Origin: Aquimarina sp. AU58
Lineage (GTDB): Bacteria; Bacteroidota; Bacteroidia; Flavobacteriales; Flavobacteriaceae
Direction of reading: 5' to 3'
Length of the DNA stretch: 64,000 bases
Assembly (NCBI RefSeq): GCF_900312745.1
Contig: NZ_OMPD01000014.1
Span: forward strand, 2,294,001-2,358,000
Below are positions 45,612 to 54,339 of this stretch, piece by piece. How positions within the stretch are numbered: the first letter of the stretch is position 1; each line of letters starts with the position of its first letter. Made by a program: the position numbers and the translations under genes. The notes beneath the pieces were generated by a model, which worked only from the letters and a program-made list of their open reading frames with translations, ran no database searches and was not told the origin of the DNA.

Positions 45612-46314
45612 AGTTATTTATAAAAGCTATGCTATGTACTGCAACGATTGCTGCAGTCTCGGTACGTAATCGGGTTTCTCCCAATGTAACCGGTGTGTAT
45701 CCCGAACTTAATGCTATATCAATTTCTTTTGTCGAAAAATCTCCTTCGGGACCGATAAGAATGGTGGTATTTACTTCTGGCAGAAGAACACTTTTTAAAG
45801 ATTGCTTTTTGGTTTCTTCGCAATGTGCGATTAATAACTGATCTTCATTTTCCTGTTTTATAAACTCAGAAAATGTAATAGCAGGGTTTAGCTTTGGTAA
45901 ATAACATTGCAGCGATTGTTTCATCGCACTTTGTAGGATACGTTCGAATCGTTCTGCCTTGACGATTTTTCGCTCACTGTGATCACAAATAACAGGAGTA
46001 ATCTCATCGATACCAATTTCAGTAGCTTTTTCCAAAAACCATTCGTATCGATCATTCATTTTAGTAGGAGCTACAGCCAGATGTACTTTATACTTTCTAT
46101 GCTGTTGTTGCTTATAGCTTTCAATTTTGGCAATACATTGAGATGGATTAGAAAATGTGATGCGAGCAATAAATAAAAAACCACAACCATTGGTAATATG
46201 CAATTGATCTCCTTCCTTTTTTCGTAATACTTTAGCAATATGTTTGCTTTCTTCTCTCGAAAATTTTATTTCACTACTAGATGTTGTTAAAGTATGGTTA
46301 TAGAATAATTGCAT
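45610..46314 (-). CDS. rsmE: 16S rRNA (uracil-1498-N3)-methyltransferase
   Basis: 234 aa from the start at 46314 (MQLFYN), the family's usual beginning; the ORF extends six codons upstream. N-terminal PUA-like part (EESKHIAKVLRKKEGDQLHITNG) and C-terminal SPOUT domain with LIGPEGDFSTKEID and VTLGETRLRTETAAIVAV, the RsmE signatures. It methylates U1498 of 16S rRNA in the assembled 30S subunit. It follows tsaD on the same strand by about 50 bp, and the two may share a transcript. Confidence 0.93.
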   Translation of the reverse strand: MQLFYNHTLTTSSSEIKFSREESKHIAKVLRKKEGDQLHITNGCGFLFIARITFSNPSQCIAKIESYKQQQHRKYKVHLAVAPTKMNDRYEWFLEKATEIGIDEITPVICDHSERKIVKAERFERILQSAMKQSLQCYLPKLNPAITFSEFIKQENEDQLLIAHCEETKKQSLKSVLLPEVNTTILIGPEGDFSTKEIDIALSSGYTPVTLGETRLRTETAAIVAVHSIAFINN

Positions 46315-46365
46315 TTTATATTTTATGGTCAAAAATCAGGTTATATATTTATATAATGCTATAGA

Positions 46366-47388
46366 TTAGAATTGTATTCGAGCTTTGGCTACGACACTCA
46401 TATCAGTAAAATCTTTCTTCAGGTATTTTAAATAACCTACAATCCCGATCATTGCAGCATTATCTGTAGTATATTCGAATTTGGGAACAAAAGTTTTCCA
46501 TCCATACTTTTGTTCTCCTTCTTTTAGTGCTTTTCTAATTCCAGAATTTGCCGAAACACCGCCACCGATTGCAATACTTTTAATACCGGTTTGTTTAGAA
46601 GCTTTTTTAAGTTTATCGATTAGGATATTAATAATTGTATACTGTAGAGAGGCACATATGTCATTAAGATTTTCGGCTACAAAATCAGGGTTTTCTTTTA
46701 TTTTTTTCTGAACAAAATAGAGAACAGAAGTCTTAAGCCCACTAAAGCTAAAATTGAGATCACCAACTTTTGGCTTAGGAAAAGGAAACGCTTTTGGATT
46801 TCCCATCTGTGCATATTTATCAATTAATGGTCCGCCAGGATATGGTAATCCAAATATCTTTGCGCTTTTGTCAAAAGCTTCTCCAACAGCATCATCGATA
46901 GTTTCACCAATAATTTCCATATCAAAATGTGCATTAACTTTAACAATCTGTGTATGTCCGCCACTTATTGTCATTGCCAAAAAAGGAAATTCTGGGATAT
47001 CAAATTCATCTTCTTCAATAAAATGAGCCAAAATATGTGCTTGCATATGATTAACATCTATTAATGGGATATCCAGAGCCAGGGCTAATGACTTGGCAAA
47101 TGAAGTACCCACTAATAGAGATCCCATTAACCCGGGACCTCGGGTAAAAGCAATAGCATGTAAATCTTCTTTCTTTATATTTGCTTGTTTAATTGCCTGA
47201 TCGATTACTGGAACAATATTTTGCTGATGTGCTCTAGAGGCTAATTCGGGCACAACACCACCATATAACTCATGTATTTTTTGCGATGCAACAACGTTGG
47301 ATAAAACCTGTCCATTACATAATACAGCAGCAGAAGTATCATCGCATGAAGACTCAATACCGAGGATGTATATTTTTTGTGGATTCAT
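46366..47388 (-). CDS. tsaD: tRNA N6-adenosine threonylcarbamoyltransferase
   Basis: 340 aa, full length. ASKHA-fold ATPase with IYILGIESSCDDTSAAV at the start, the metal-binding motif HMQAHILAHF, the GGHTQ motif and GGGVSANSGIR near the C terminus. It transfers the threonylcarbamoyl group to A37 of ANN-decoding tRNAs, working with TsaB and TsaE (not encoded here). Its start codon lies inside the 5' end of the divergent tamB-like ORF. A TAACTTTG box on the minus strand at 47427-47434, 39 bp upstream, is a good promoter candidate. Confidence 0.95.
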   Translation of the reverse strand: MNPQKIYILGIESSCDDTSAAVLCNGQVLSNVVASQKIHELYGGVVPELASRAHQQNIVPVIDQAIKQANIKKEDLHAIAFTRGPGLMGSLLVGTSFAKSLALALDIPLIDVNHMQAHILAHFIEEDEFDIPEFPFLAMTISGGHTQIVKVNAHFDMEIIGETIDDAVGEAFDKSAKIFGLPYPGGPLIDKYAQMGNPKAFPFPKPKVGDLNFSFSGLKTSVLYFVQKKIKENPDFVAENLNDICASLQYTIINILIDKLKKASKQTGIKSIAIGGGVSANSGIRKALKEGEQKYGWKTFVPKFEYTTDNAAMIGIVGYLKYLKKDFTDMSVVAKARIQF

Positions 47389-50300
47389 TATGAGGAAAAG
47401 GGCATAGAAATTGTTAATATTGTCAACAAAGTTAAAACAATAAAACGTATCAGGAAATTTAGGAAAATATTGTTAAGGACATTTCTTGTCCTTTTGTCGC
47501 TATTTGCATTTTTGGTAGTGTTGTTTTCTATTCCTGCAGTTCAAACATATTTTGCAGAAAAAGTTACCAATTATCTTAATGAAACCTATGGTGTTGATAT
47601 TCATATTGACCGAATAGGATTGACTTATGCAGGTAATGTATATCTCGAGGAAATCTTAGTCAGAGACCATCATCAGGATACATTAATATATGCCGGGAGT
47701 ATAAAAACTTCGATAGGAAGTATTACACAAATAACCAAAGGCAGACCCGAGTTGGGACAAGTTTCTATAGAAGATCTGGTCTTTGATATGAAAATATATA
47801 AAGATGAAAGTAGTGATAACCTGATGACGTTTGTTAGAAAATTCAATACAGGGAAAAAACCACCTTCTGGAGAAAAATTTATCCTTTCAACAAAAAATAT
47901 AGACCTGCAGCGAGGAAAATATAGTTTTACCAATGAGAATTTAAGAAACCCGAAAGCCGTAGAGTATACCGATATTGTTCTTGATGCAGAGAGCCTTTTG
48001 GTAGACGGCGATGATGTATATATTACTATTGATGCCCTATCATTTAAAGATTTTAGAGGATTAGATGTCTCCAAACTTCAAACCTGTTTTACGATAACTT
48101 CTACAGATATGAAGTTTCAGGAATTGGTTATAGAGACTAAAGATTCTAAGATCAAAGGTGAAATTCTATTCTCTTATGATGTTGGAGGGTTAAACGATTT
48201 TGAAAATAAGGTAAATATTACTGCAGATTTTGATAAGGCGACTATTTCTACCAATGATTTGATTCCTTTTTACCGCGAATTTGGAAAAAACCAAATGCTT
48301 AGAATGCAAAATACATCGGTTAGAGGAGTGCTTAATGATTTTAAAATAGTTAATGCCAACATATCGGGATTAGATAGATCTATAATACAAGGAAATATAA
48401 GAATTAAAAATGCAGTAAGTGACGCCACAAAATTTGAGCTCGAAGGAGATTTTAAAAACTTAACCAGTAATTATTATGATCTGGTGAATTTATTACCAGA
48501 TGTGCTAGGCACCTCTTTACCACGGCAATTATATCAATTTGGTAGTGTACGCGCCGTTGGAAATGCTATTGTAACTACAAAAGCTGTAGATATAGATATG
48601 GATCTGTTTTCACAATTAGGGAAGATTAATGCTTTTGTTTTGCTAGAAAACCTTAATGATATAGAACGAGCATCCTATAACGGAAATATTATTTCTAATA
48701 ATTTTAATGTAGGTCAGCTATTAGGTAGAAAATCAATAGGAAATTCTGTTTTTGATATTCATGTAGACGGAACAGGTTTTACTTTAAAAAGCCTGGATAC
48801 TAAGATAGAAGGAGATATTAGTAAACTTGACTTTAATGGGTATACATATACAGATTTAAAAGCTCAAGGAAACCTTAAAGACCGTGTATTTGACGGTAAT
48901 CTTAATTCTAGAGATCCTAACATAAGATTTAGTTTTAATGGGGTAGCTGATTTATCACAAGAAATACACAATTACAATTTTAAGGCTTATGTAGATCATA
49001 TGGATCTTAATAAACTAAACTTATTCACCCGAGATAGTATTTCTGTTTTTAATGGCGATGTATACATGAATATGAAAGGAACGGGGATCAATGATGCTTT
49101 TGGTACTATTGCTTTTGAAAAAACACTGTATACCAATCAGGATGCAGGATTTTATTTTGAAGATTTTGAGATCGCTTCAAGTTTTGATGATAAGAATATA
49201 CGTACCATTACAATCAATAGCCCAGATATTGTAGAGGGTAATGTAAAAGGAATTTTTAGGTTCGAAAATGTATATGACCTGTTTAGAAATTCTATAGGAA
49301 GCCTGTATACCAATTTTGAAGCCACAGAGATTACCGATGATGAGTTTATGGAGTTTAATTTCAATATTTATAATAAAATAGTTGATGTATTCTTTCCAGA
49401 AGTTCAATTTGCACCAAATACCAGTATTAAAGGAAAAGTAGAGAGTAATGAATCAGAGTTTAAACTTACGTTTAAATCACCATTGATTCAGGCTTTTGAT
49501 AATTTTATGGAGAATGTCGATATCCAGATAGATAATAAAAACCCATTATTTAATACCTATATCGCTATTGATAGTATTGATTCAAAATATTATGATGTTT
49601 CTGAGTTTAGTTTGATTAATGTAACCTTAAAAGACACCTTATTTATGCACTCAGAATTTAAGGGAGGAGAAAACAATAAGGACAATTTTAACCTGGAGTT
49701 CTACCACACTATAAACGAAGATAATAACTCTGTAGTAGGGATAAAAAAATCTGATTTTACATATAAAGGCCATACCTGGTATGCCAATAGAGAAAAGAGT
49801 AAATCAAACAATAAGATTATTTTTGATAATGATTTTAAGAATATAGATATACGATCGGTAATCTTTAGTTACCTGGATGAAGAGATCAAACTTAATGGAG
49901 TTACCAGAGGTAAAGATTATAAAGATCTAAAAGCAACCTTTGAAAATGTAGATCTCAATAAAATAACACCCAGGATTGATAGTTTAAATTTTAAGGGTAG
50001 AGTAGATGGAGAATTATCGGTTCTTCAGGAAAACGGCGGCTATTTTCCAACATCTACTGTAGTAATTCGGGATTTAGAAGTTAATAAGACACTGCTGGGA
50101 GAATTAAGATTTAATGTTTCCGGAAACGAAGATCTTACTCAATATAACGTGAATACGAGGTTGATTAACAATCAAAAACAAAAAACATTATCAGCCATAG
50201 GAGGAATTAATGTTTCAAAAACGAATCCATCAATAGATGTAGATCTAGAATTAGATGATTTCGATATTTCAGAATTTAGTGCACTCGGGGGAATCGTGCT

Positions 50301-51900
50301 TACCAATATACGGGGATTTGTTTCGGGAGAAGCAAAAATATCGGGCAGCTATAAAAACCCTTCTATGGATGGAGTATTAACATTAGATCAGGTCGGACTT
50401 ACAGTACCCTATCTCAATATTGATCTCGATTTAGACGATAATTCTAAAGTTATTTTAAAAGAACAACGTTTTAACTTTGATAATGTTGATATTACAGATA
50501 CAAAATATAAAACCAAAGGTATTCTGGGAGGATATATTGCACATCGAAGATTTTCTAAATGGGAACTTGGATTAGAAGTATTGGCTAATGAAAGACTCCT
50601 GGTTTTGGATACCGAAGAAGACGAAGAATCCTTGTATTATGGTACCGGCTTTATTAGTGGCGAAGCAACTATTAAAGGACCAACCGATGAACTGGTTATT
50701 GATGTTAATGCAACGACCGAAAGAGGCACTATTTTTAAAATCCCGTTAAACGAAACAGAATCTATAGGAGATAATTCATATATCCATTTTTTAAGCCCAG
50801 AGGAGAAACGAGCCCGATTAGAAGGAAAAGAAATTATACTAGACGAAATAAAAGGACTAGAGCTTAATTTTGAACTTGATGTAAATAATAATGCCGAAGT
50901 AGAGGTCGTTGTAGATAAAAGTACAGGGAGTTCGTTAAAAGGACGCGGAGCCGGGACATTACTTATTGAGATTAATACCAATGGTAAATTTAATATGTGG
51001 GGTGATTTTGTAGCTTATGAGGGAACATATAATTTTAGATATGGAGCCTTTGTAGAAAAACTGTTTACTGTTAGAGAAGGAGGAACAATTAACTGGGATG
51101 GGAGTCCTACAAGAGCGCTTTTGGATCTTAGTGCAGTATACAAGACAGAAGCAAACCCTGCAATATTGTTAGAAAACTCTTCTATAAATCGTAAAATCCC
51201 GGTAGAAGTAGTTATAGATCTTCAGGGAGAATTAATTCAACCCAATGTTAATTTTAATATAGAATTCCCGAACTTAAGCTCTGTGATAAAAAGTGAGTTG
51301 GATTATAAACTAAGTGATCAGTCTAATAAAGAATTACAAGCACTCTCTTTGGTCTCTTCTGGGCAGTTTTATAACGGAACCCTTGATGCCAATGCGCTTA
51401 CTGGTGGTTTGGTGGCAGAAAGAGCATCCAACCTTTTTAATAATGTTTTCTCTGATAAGGATGATAAGTTTCAGGTAGGGTTAAATTACGTTCAGGGTGT
51501 TAAAAGCTTAGATCAGGAAGATGCAGATCAGTTTGGACTAACGCTTTCTACCCAGATTAGTAATAGAATTCTGATTAACGGACGAGTAGGAGTTCCTATC
51601 GGAGGAGTTAACGAATCTAGTGTTGTTGGAGATGTTGAGGTAGAATACCTTTTTAATGAAGACGGATCGCTGAGAGGAAAGATTTTTAATAGAGAAAATA
51701 CAATTCAATTTGTCGGCTCGGGAAATCAGGGATATGAACAAGGGATTGGACTTTCATACTCGGTTGATTTTGATAATTTTAATGAGTTATGGACTAAGAT
51801 TTTTAAAAATAAAAAAGCGAAAGATTCTATTGCAAAACCTAAGGATACGACTAAAATTGAAACTCCGAATTTTATTAACTTTACCGAGAAAAACAACTAA
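47377..51900 (+). CDS. tamB: TamB-domain translocation/assembly protein
   Basis: 1507 aa with an N-terminal membrane anchor (about 30-55, LLRTFLVLLSLFAFLVVLFS), a very long beta-rich repetitive body typical of AsmA/TamB bridge proteins, and a C-terminal TamB (DUF490) domain (about 1150-1480). That domain contains KGRGAGTLLIEINTNGKFNM, FVAYEGTYNFRYGA and FQVGLNYVQG. In Bacteroidota it spans the periplasm and acts in outer-membrane protein insertion or lipid transfer. There is no in-frame ATG near the beginning: the given start is a TTG at 47377, overlapping tsaD by 12 bp; another non-ATG start nearer 47410 is possible. It is followed by pfkA. Confidence 0.88.
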   Translation: MWIHYEEKGIEIVNIVNKVKTIKRIRKFRKILLRTFLVLLSLFAFLVVLFSIPAVQTYFAEKVTNYLNETYGVDIHIDRIGLTYAGNVYLEEILVRDHHQDTLIYAGSIKTSIGSITQITKGRPELGQVSIEDLVFDMKIYKDESSDNLMTFVRKFNTGKKPPSGEKFILSTKNIDLQRGKYSFTNENLRNPKAVEYTDIVLDAESLLVDGDDVYITIDALSFKDFRGLDVSKLQTCFTITSTDMKFQELVIETKDSKIKGEILFSYDVGGLNDFENKVNITADFDKATISTNDLIPFYREFGKNQMLRMQNTSVRGVLNDFKIVNANISGLDRSIIQGNIRIKNAVSDATKFELEGDFKNLTSNYYDLVNLLPDVLGTSLPRQLYQFGSVRAVGNAIVTTKAVDIDMDLFSQLGKINAFVLLENLNDIERASYNGNIISNNFNVGQLLGRKSIGNSVFDIHVDGTGFTLKSLDTKIEGDISKLDFNGYTYTDLKAQGNLKDRVFDGNLNSRDPNIRFSFNGVADLSQEIHNYNFKAYVDHMDLNKLNLFTRDSISVFNGDVYMNMKGTGINDAFGTIAFEKTLYTNQDAGFYFEDFEIASSFDDKNIRTITINSPDIVEGNVKGIFRFENVYDLFRNSIGSLYTNFEATEITDDEFMEFNFNIYNKIVDVFFPEVQFAPNTSIKGKVESNESEFKLTFKSPLIQAFDNFMENVDIQIDNKNPLFNTYIAIDSIDSKYYDVSEFSLINVTLKDTLFMHSEFKGGENNKDNFNLEFYHTINEDNNSVVGIKKSDFTYKGHTWYANREKSKSNNKIIFDNDFKNIDIRSVIFSYLDEEIKLNGVTRGKDYKDLKATFENVDLNKITPRIDSLNFKGRVDGELSVLQENGGYFPTSTVVIRDLEVNKTLLGELRFNVSGNEDLTQYNVNTRLINNQKQKTLSAIGGINVSKTNPSIDVDLELDDFDISEFSALGGIVLTNIRGFVSGEAKISGSYKNPSMDGVLTLDQVGLTVPYLNIDLDLDDNSKVILKEQRFNFDNVDITDTKYKTKGILGGYIAHRRFSKWELGLEVLANERLLVLDTEEDEESLYYGTGFISGEATIKGPTDELVIDVNATTERGTIFKIPLNETESIGDNSYIHFLSPEEKRARLEGKEIILDEIKGLELNFELDVNNNAEVEVVVDKSTGSSLKGRGAGTLLIEINTNGKFNMWGDFVAYEGTYNFRYGAFVEKLFTVREGGTINWDGSPTRALLDLSAVYKTEANPAILLENSSINRKIPVEVVIDLQGELIQPNVNFNIEFPNLSSVIKSELDYKLSDQSNKELQALSLVSSGQFYNGTLDANALTGGLVAERASNLFNNVFSDKDDKFQVGLNYVQGVKSLDQEDADQFGLTLSTQISNRILINGRVGVPIGGVNESSVVGDVEVEYLFNEDGSLRGKIFNRENTIQFVGSGNQGYEQGIGLSYSVDFDNFNELWTKIFKNKKAKDSIAKPKDTTKIETPNFINFTEKNN
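47427..47434 (-). promoter_or_regulatory. -7 promoter box of tsaD
   Basis: TAACTTTG matches TAnnTTTG and lies within the first codons of the divergent tamB-like reading frame. Confidence 0.5.
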
Positions 51901-51959
51901 TCTGTTGAGCAAAGATTTTGTTTCAACTACAGATCAATTTATCGACTAAATATCTAATT

Positions 51960-52946
51960 ATGGCAAAAGAGATAAGAACCATTGGTGTTATGACTTCGGG
52001 AGGAGATGCTCCCGGAATGAATGCGGCAATACGTGCTGTTGCGAGAGCATGCGCTTATTATAATGTGAAATGCATAGGGTTTTATCGAGGATACCAGGGG
52101 ATGATAGAAGGAGATTATACCGTAATGAATGCCAGAAGCGTTCGCAATATTATTAGTAGAGGAGGAACAATACTTAAATCTGCCCGTTCTGTAGATTTTA
52201 AAACTTCCGAAGGAAGAAAAAAAGCAGCAGATCAGCTTAAAAAAATAGGAGTAGAGGCTATGGTTCTTATTGGCGGTGATGGGACGTTTAGAGGAGGACA
52301 GATTTTTAGCGAAGAATATGATATTCCTGTTATTGGTGTTCCCGGTACTATAGATAATGATATTGCAGGAACAAACTATACGATTGGCTATGATACTGCT
52401 TTAAATACAGTGATCAATGCGATAGATAAAATAAGAGATACGGCCAGTTCACATAATCGATTGTTTTTTGTTGAGGTAATGGGGCGTGATGCTGGGTTTA
52501 TTGCTCTAAATAGTGGAGTAGGAGCAGGAGCAGAAGAAATTTTAATTCCCGAAGAAGATTTAGGGCTTGATCGATTATTAGAGTCACTAAAACGCAGTAA
52601 GCGATCGGGTAAATCGTCGAGTATAGTTGTGGTAAGTGAAGGCGATAAAACAGGAAAAAATGTATATGAACTGGCAGACTATGTGACAGAAAACCTACCA
52701 GATTACGAAGTAAGAGTCACTGTCTTAGGGCATATGCAGCGCGGTGGCTCCCCATCATGTTTTGATAGAACACTCGCTAGCCGATTATGCGTTAAAGCAG
52801 TAGAATTACTTCTTGACGGAGAGAAAAATGTAATGGTAGGGATTATTAATAATGAAATTACGGCAACCAGTTTTGATGTTGGCCTAAAAGAAGGCCACGA
52901 AATTAATAAAGAATTACTTCGCATTTCTGATATTCTTTCTACTTAA
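51960..52946 (+). CDS. pfkA: ATP-dependent 6-phosphofructokinase
   Basis: 328 aa from the ATG at 51960; the ORF begins 14 codons earlier but family members start at AKEIRTIGVMTSGGDAPGMN. Glycine-rich ATP site (GGDAPGMNAAIR), GGDGTFRGG, the catalytic PGTIDNDIAGT (Asp base), fructose-6-phosphate site EVMGRDAGFIAL and HMQRGGSPSCFDR are all intact. It commits fructose-6-phosphate to glycolysis and is cytosolic. The gene follows the tamB-like gene by 59 bp and is followed by an intrinsic terminator at 53016-53045. Confidence 0.95.
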   Translation: MAKEIRTIGVMTSGGDAPGMNAAIRAVARACAYYNVKCIGFYRGYQGMIEGDYTVMNARSVRNIISRGGTILKSARSVDFKTSEGRKKAADQLKKIGVEAMVLIGGDGTFRGGQIFSEEYDIPVIGVPGTIDNDIAGTNYTIGYDTALNTVINAIDKIRDTASSHNRLFFVEVMGRDAGFIALNSGVGAGAEEILIPEEDLGLDRLLESLKRSKRSGKSSSIVVVSEGDKTGKNVYELADYVTENLPDYEVRVTVLGHMQRGGSPSCFDRTLASRLCVKAVELLLDGEKNVMVGIINNEITATSFDVGLKEGHEINKELLRISDILST

Positions 52947-53015
52947 AATTTTTATCCCACTTTCAAAATATAAATTTTACCTGAACTACAATTAAAATTG
53001 TAGCATGTGACTTTA

Positions 53016-53045
53016 AAAAAAATGATGCATTAGCATCATTTTTTT
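53016..53045 (+). terminator. Intrinsic terminator of pfkA
   Basis: Stem AAAAATGATGC/GCATCATTTTT with a 4-base loop and a T-run. The following 53046-53343 shows only one doubtful small ORF. Confidence 0.85.
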
Positions 53046-53343
53046 CTTATTTTATCATGAAAATCTCTCGAATTTATACTTTTCTTAAAATATCAGTCTT
53101 TAAATAAGATTTGTATTTAAGTATATTTAAATCAGTATTTTAAGTATGGTGAAGTAAGTCGTATTTGATAAATGTCGACTTACTTTTCTTGTTTTTGATT
53201 AGGTCGTAACCGTACATTTGAGGAAACAAAAAAATAGTAAGATGAACCATTACAAAGGATACCAAAAGAAACAGATTTATAGCAAATATCCTAAAAGGAT
53301 GTATATAACAAAATACCTTTTTTAGCTCCATTACGTACCTAAT

Positions 53344-53503
53344 GAATTTATCTTGAGTAGTGGTTTTAAGCCGAAAAGTTTGGCTTTTGTGCCATAATGA
53401 AGTTAATTTTTTTCAGCATAGCCTTAGCTACGTTGAAAAAAATAGCAAAATTAGGGTAGAAAATGTGAATTTTGTAAGCAAAAGCAATACTCAAGATGAG
53501 TTC
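53344..53503. repeat. 160-bp palindromic element 3 with central core
   Basis: Terminal inverted arms: 53344-53359 (GAATTTATCTTGAGTA) and 53488-53503 (TACTCAAGATGAGTTC), 14 of 16 pairing. The centre 53416-53432 is GCATAGCCTTAGCTACG, the core shared with the elements at 10131 and 40254. Confidence 0.7.
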
Positions 53504-53617
53504 AATGTAAACTACCCCATAATTGCATTAAACAATGACTAATATTCTCATTACTTTACCTTAGATAATGTATTAGGAAATGCATGCTGTGTTGAACGTA
53601 TAGCAAAATATAACATG

Positions 53618-53646
53618 TCAATATGCTTTTAGAAAAAGCATATTGA
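53618..53646. terminator. Perfect 13-bp stem-loop upstream of the HTH gene
   Basis: Arms TCAATATGCTTTT and AAAAGCATATTGA with a 3-base loop, about 95 bp upstream of the small HTH gene. It could be a terminator for upstream transcription or a leader structure. The rest of 53504-53740 shows no gene. Confidence 0.45.
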
Positions 53647-53740
53647 GGTTATGTCGATGTTTAGAAAACATCTTTCCTTACATTTTTAGCATTGATATCA
53701 AAGTTCTAATGCATTATCTGGGTTTAATCTGCAACTCATT

Positions 53741-54013
53741 ATGAATAGTATTATCAAACAGATCGAGCTTATAGAACGTATTGATCAGCTTATTCGATTG
53801 CAAGCAACAGGATCACCAGAAGAATTGTCCTCTAAATTAGGAATCTCAAAAACCAAACTATACCGCATTATTAATACAATGAAAAGTTTAAATGCTCCTA
53901 TTGAGTACGACATCACAGTACAAAGTTTTGTATACGCTGAGCTCGTTGATTTTACTTTTGGGTTCTATACAAAAGATCGAAAAACGAATATTCTTAATCC
54001 TTTTATAGGGTAG
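53741..54013 (+). CDS. Small helix-turn-helix DNA-binding protein
   Basis: 90 aa. Residues about 8-70 form an HTH_11-like winged helix: IERIDQLIRLQATGSPEELSSKLGISKTKLYRIINTMKSL. The remainder (YDITVQSFVYAELVDFTFGFY) completes the wing. Small proteins of this type occur in flavobacteria next to secreted or accessory genes. Its place between pfkA and the Rhs pair suggests a local regulator, but it is 330 bp from the next gene and no operator is visible. Confidence 0.7.
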   Translation: MNSIIKQIELIERIDQLIRLQATGSPEELSSKLGISKTKLYRIINTMKSLNAPIEYDITVQSFVYAELVDFTFGFYTKDRKTNILNPFIG

Positions 54014-54339
54014 CTAAGAGAACGATTAACCCAAACCTGACACCTGATACCTGAAACCAGATACTTGGTGCAGAAAACCCTTCTAATTTTATTTAACATA
54101 ATTTTAACAATTCTTACATTCTCAGTCCCGAAAAACGAAACTGGGATGCTTTACTATTGCATTGGGAATACGATTAAAAAAACAAAAAACAAGTTCATTT
54201 ATAATGCTTTACCTGTGTTTTTAGACGCTTACTAAAGATGACTTTACCAGTATAGAGTTTCTGGTTTGTTTTCATAGTTAGTTAGGAGTTTACCAGGGGT
54301 AAGTAATTGAACAATTCAATCCTTACAAAAATTATTTTT
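54014..54339 (+). other. Leader region of the Rhs unit
   Basis: No gene. It contains a short repeat of CCTGACACCTGATACC type near 54037-54060 and an AT-rich stretch (ATAATTTTAACAATT) resembling the leader of the DUF4331 gene at 10.3 kb. No TAnnTTTG box was found. Confidence 0.4.

Noticed and set aside
53140..53331. 63-aa minus-strand hydrophobic ORF after pfkA
   Set aside because: No family, and its 3' part coincides with a terminator-like hairpin (GTAAGTCG/CGACTTAC). Too weak to call a gene.
53360..53542. 60-aa plus-strand ORF
   Set aside because: It lies within the palindromic element 3 and has no coding features.
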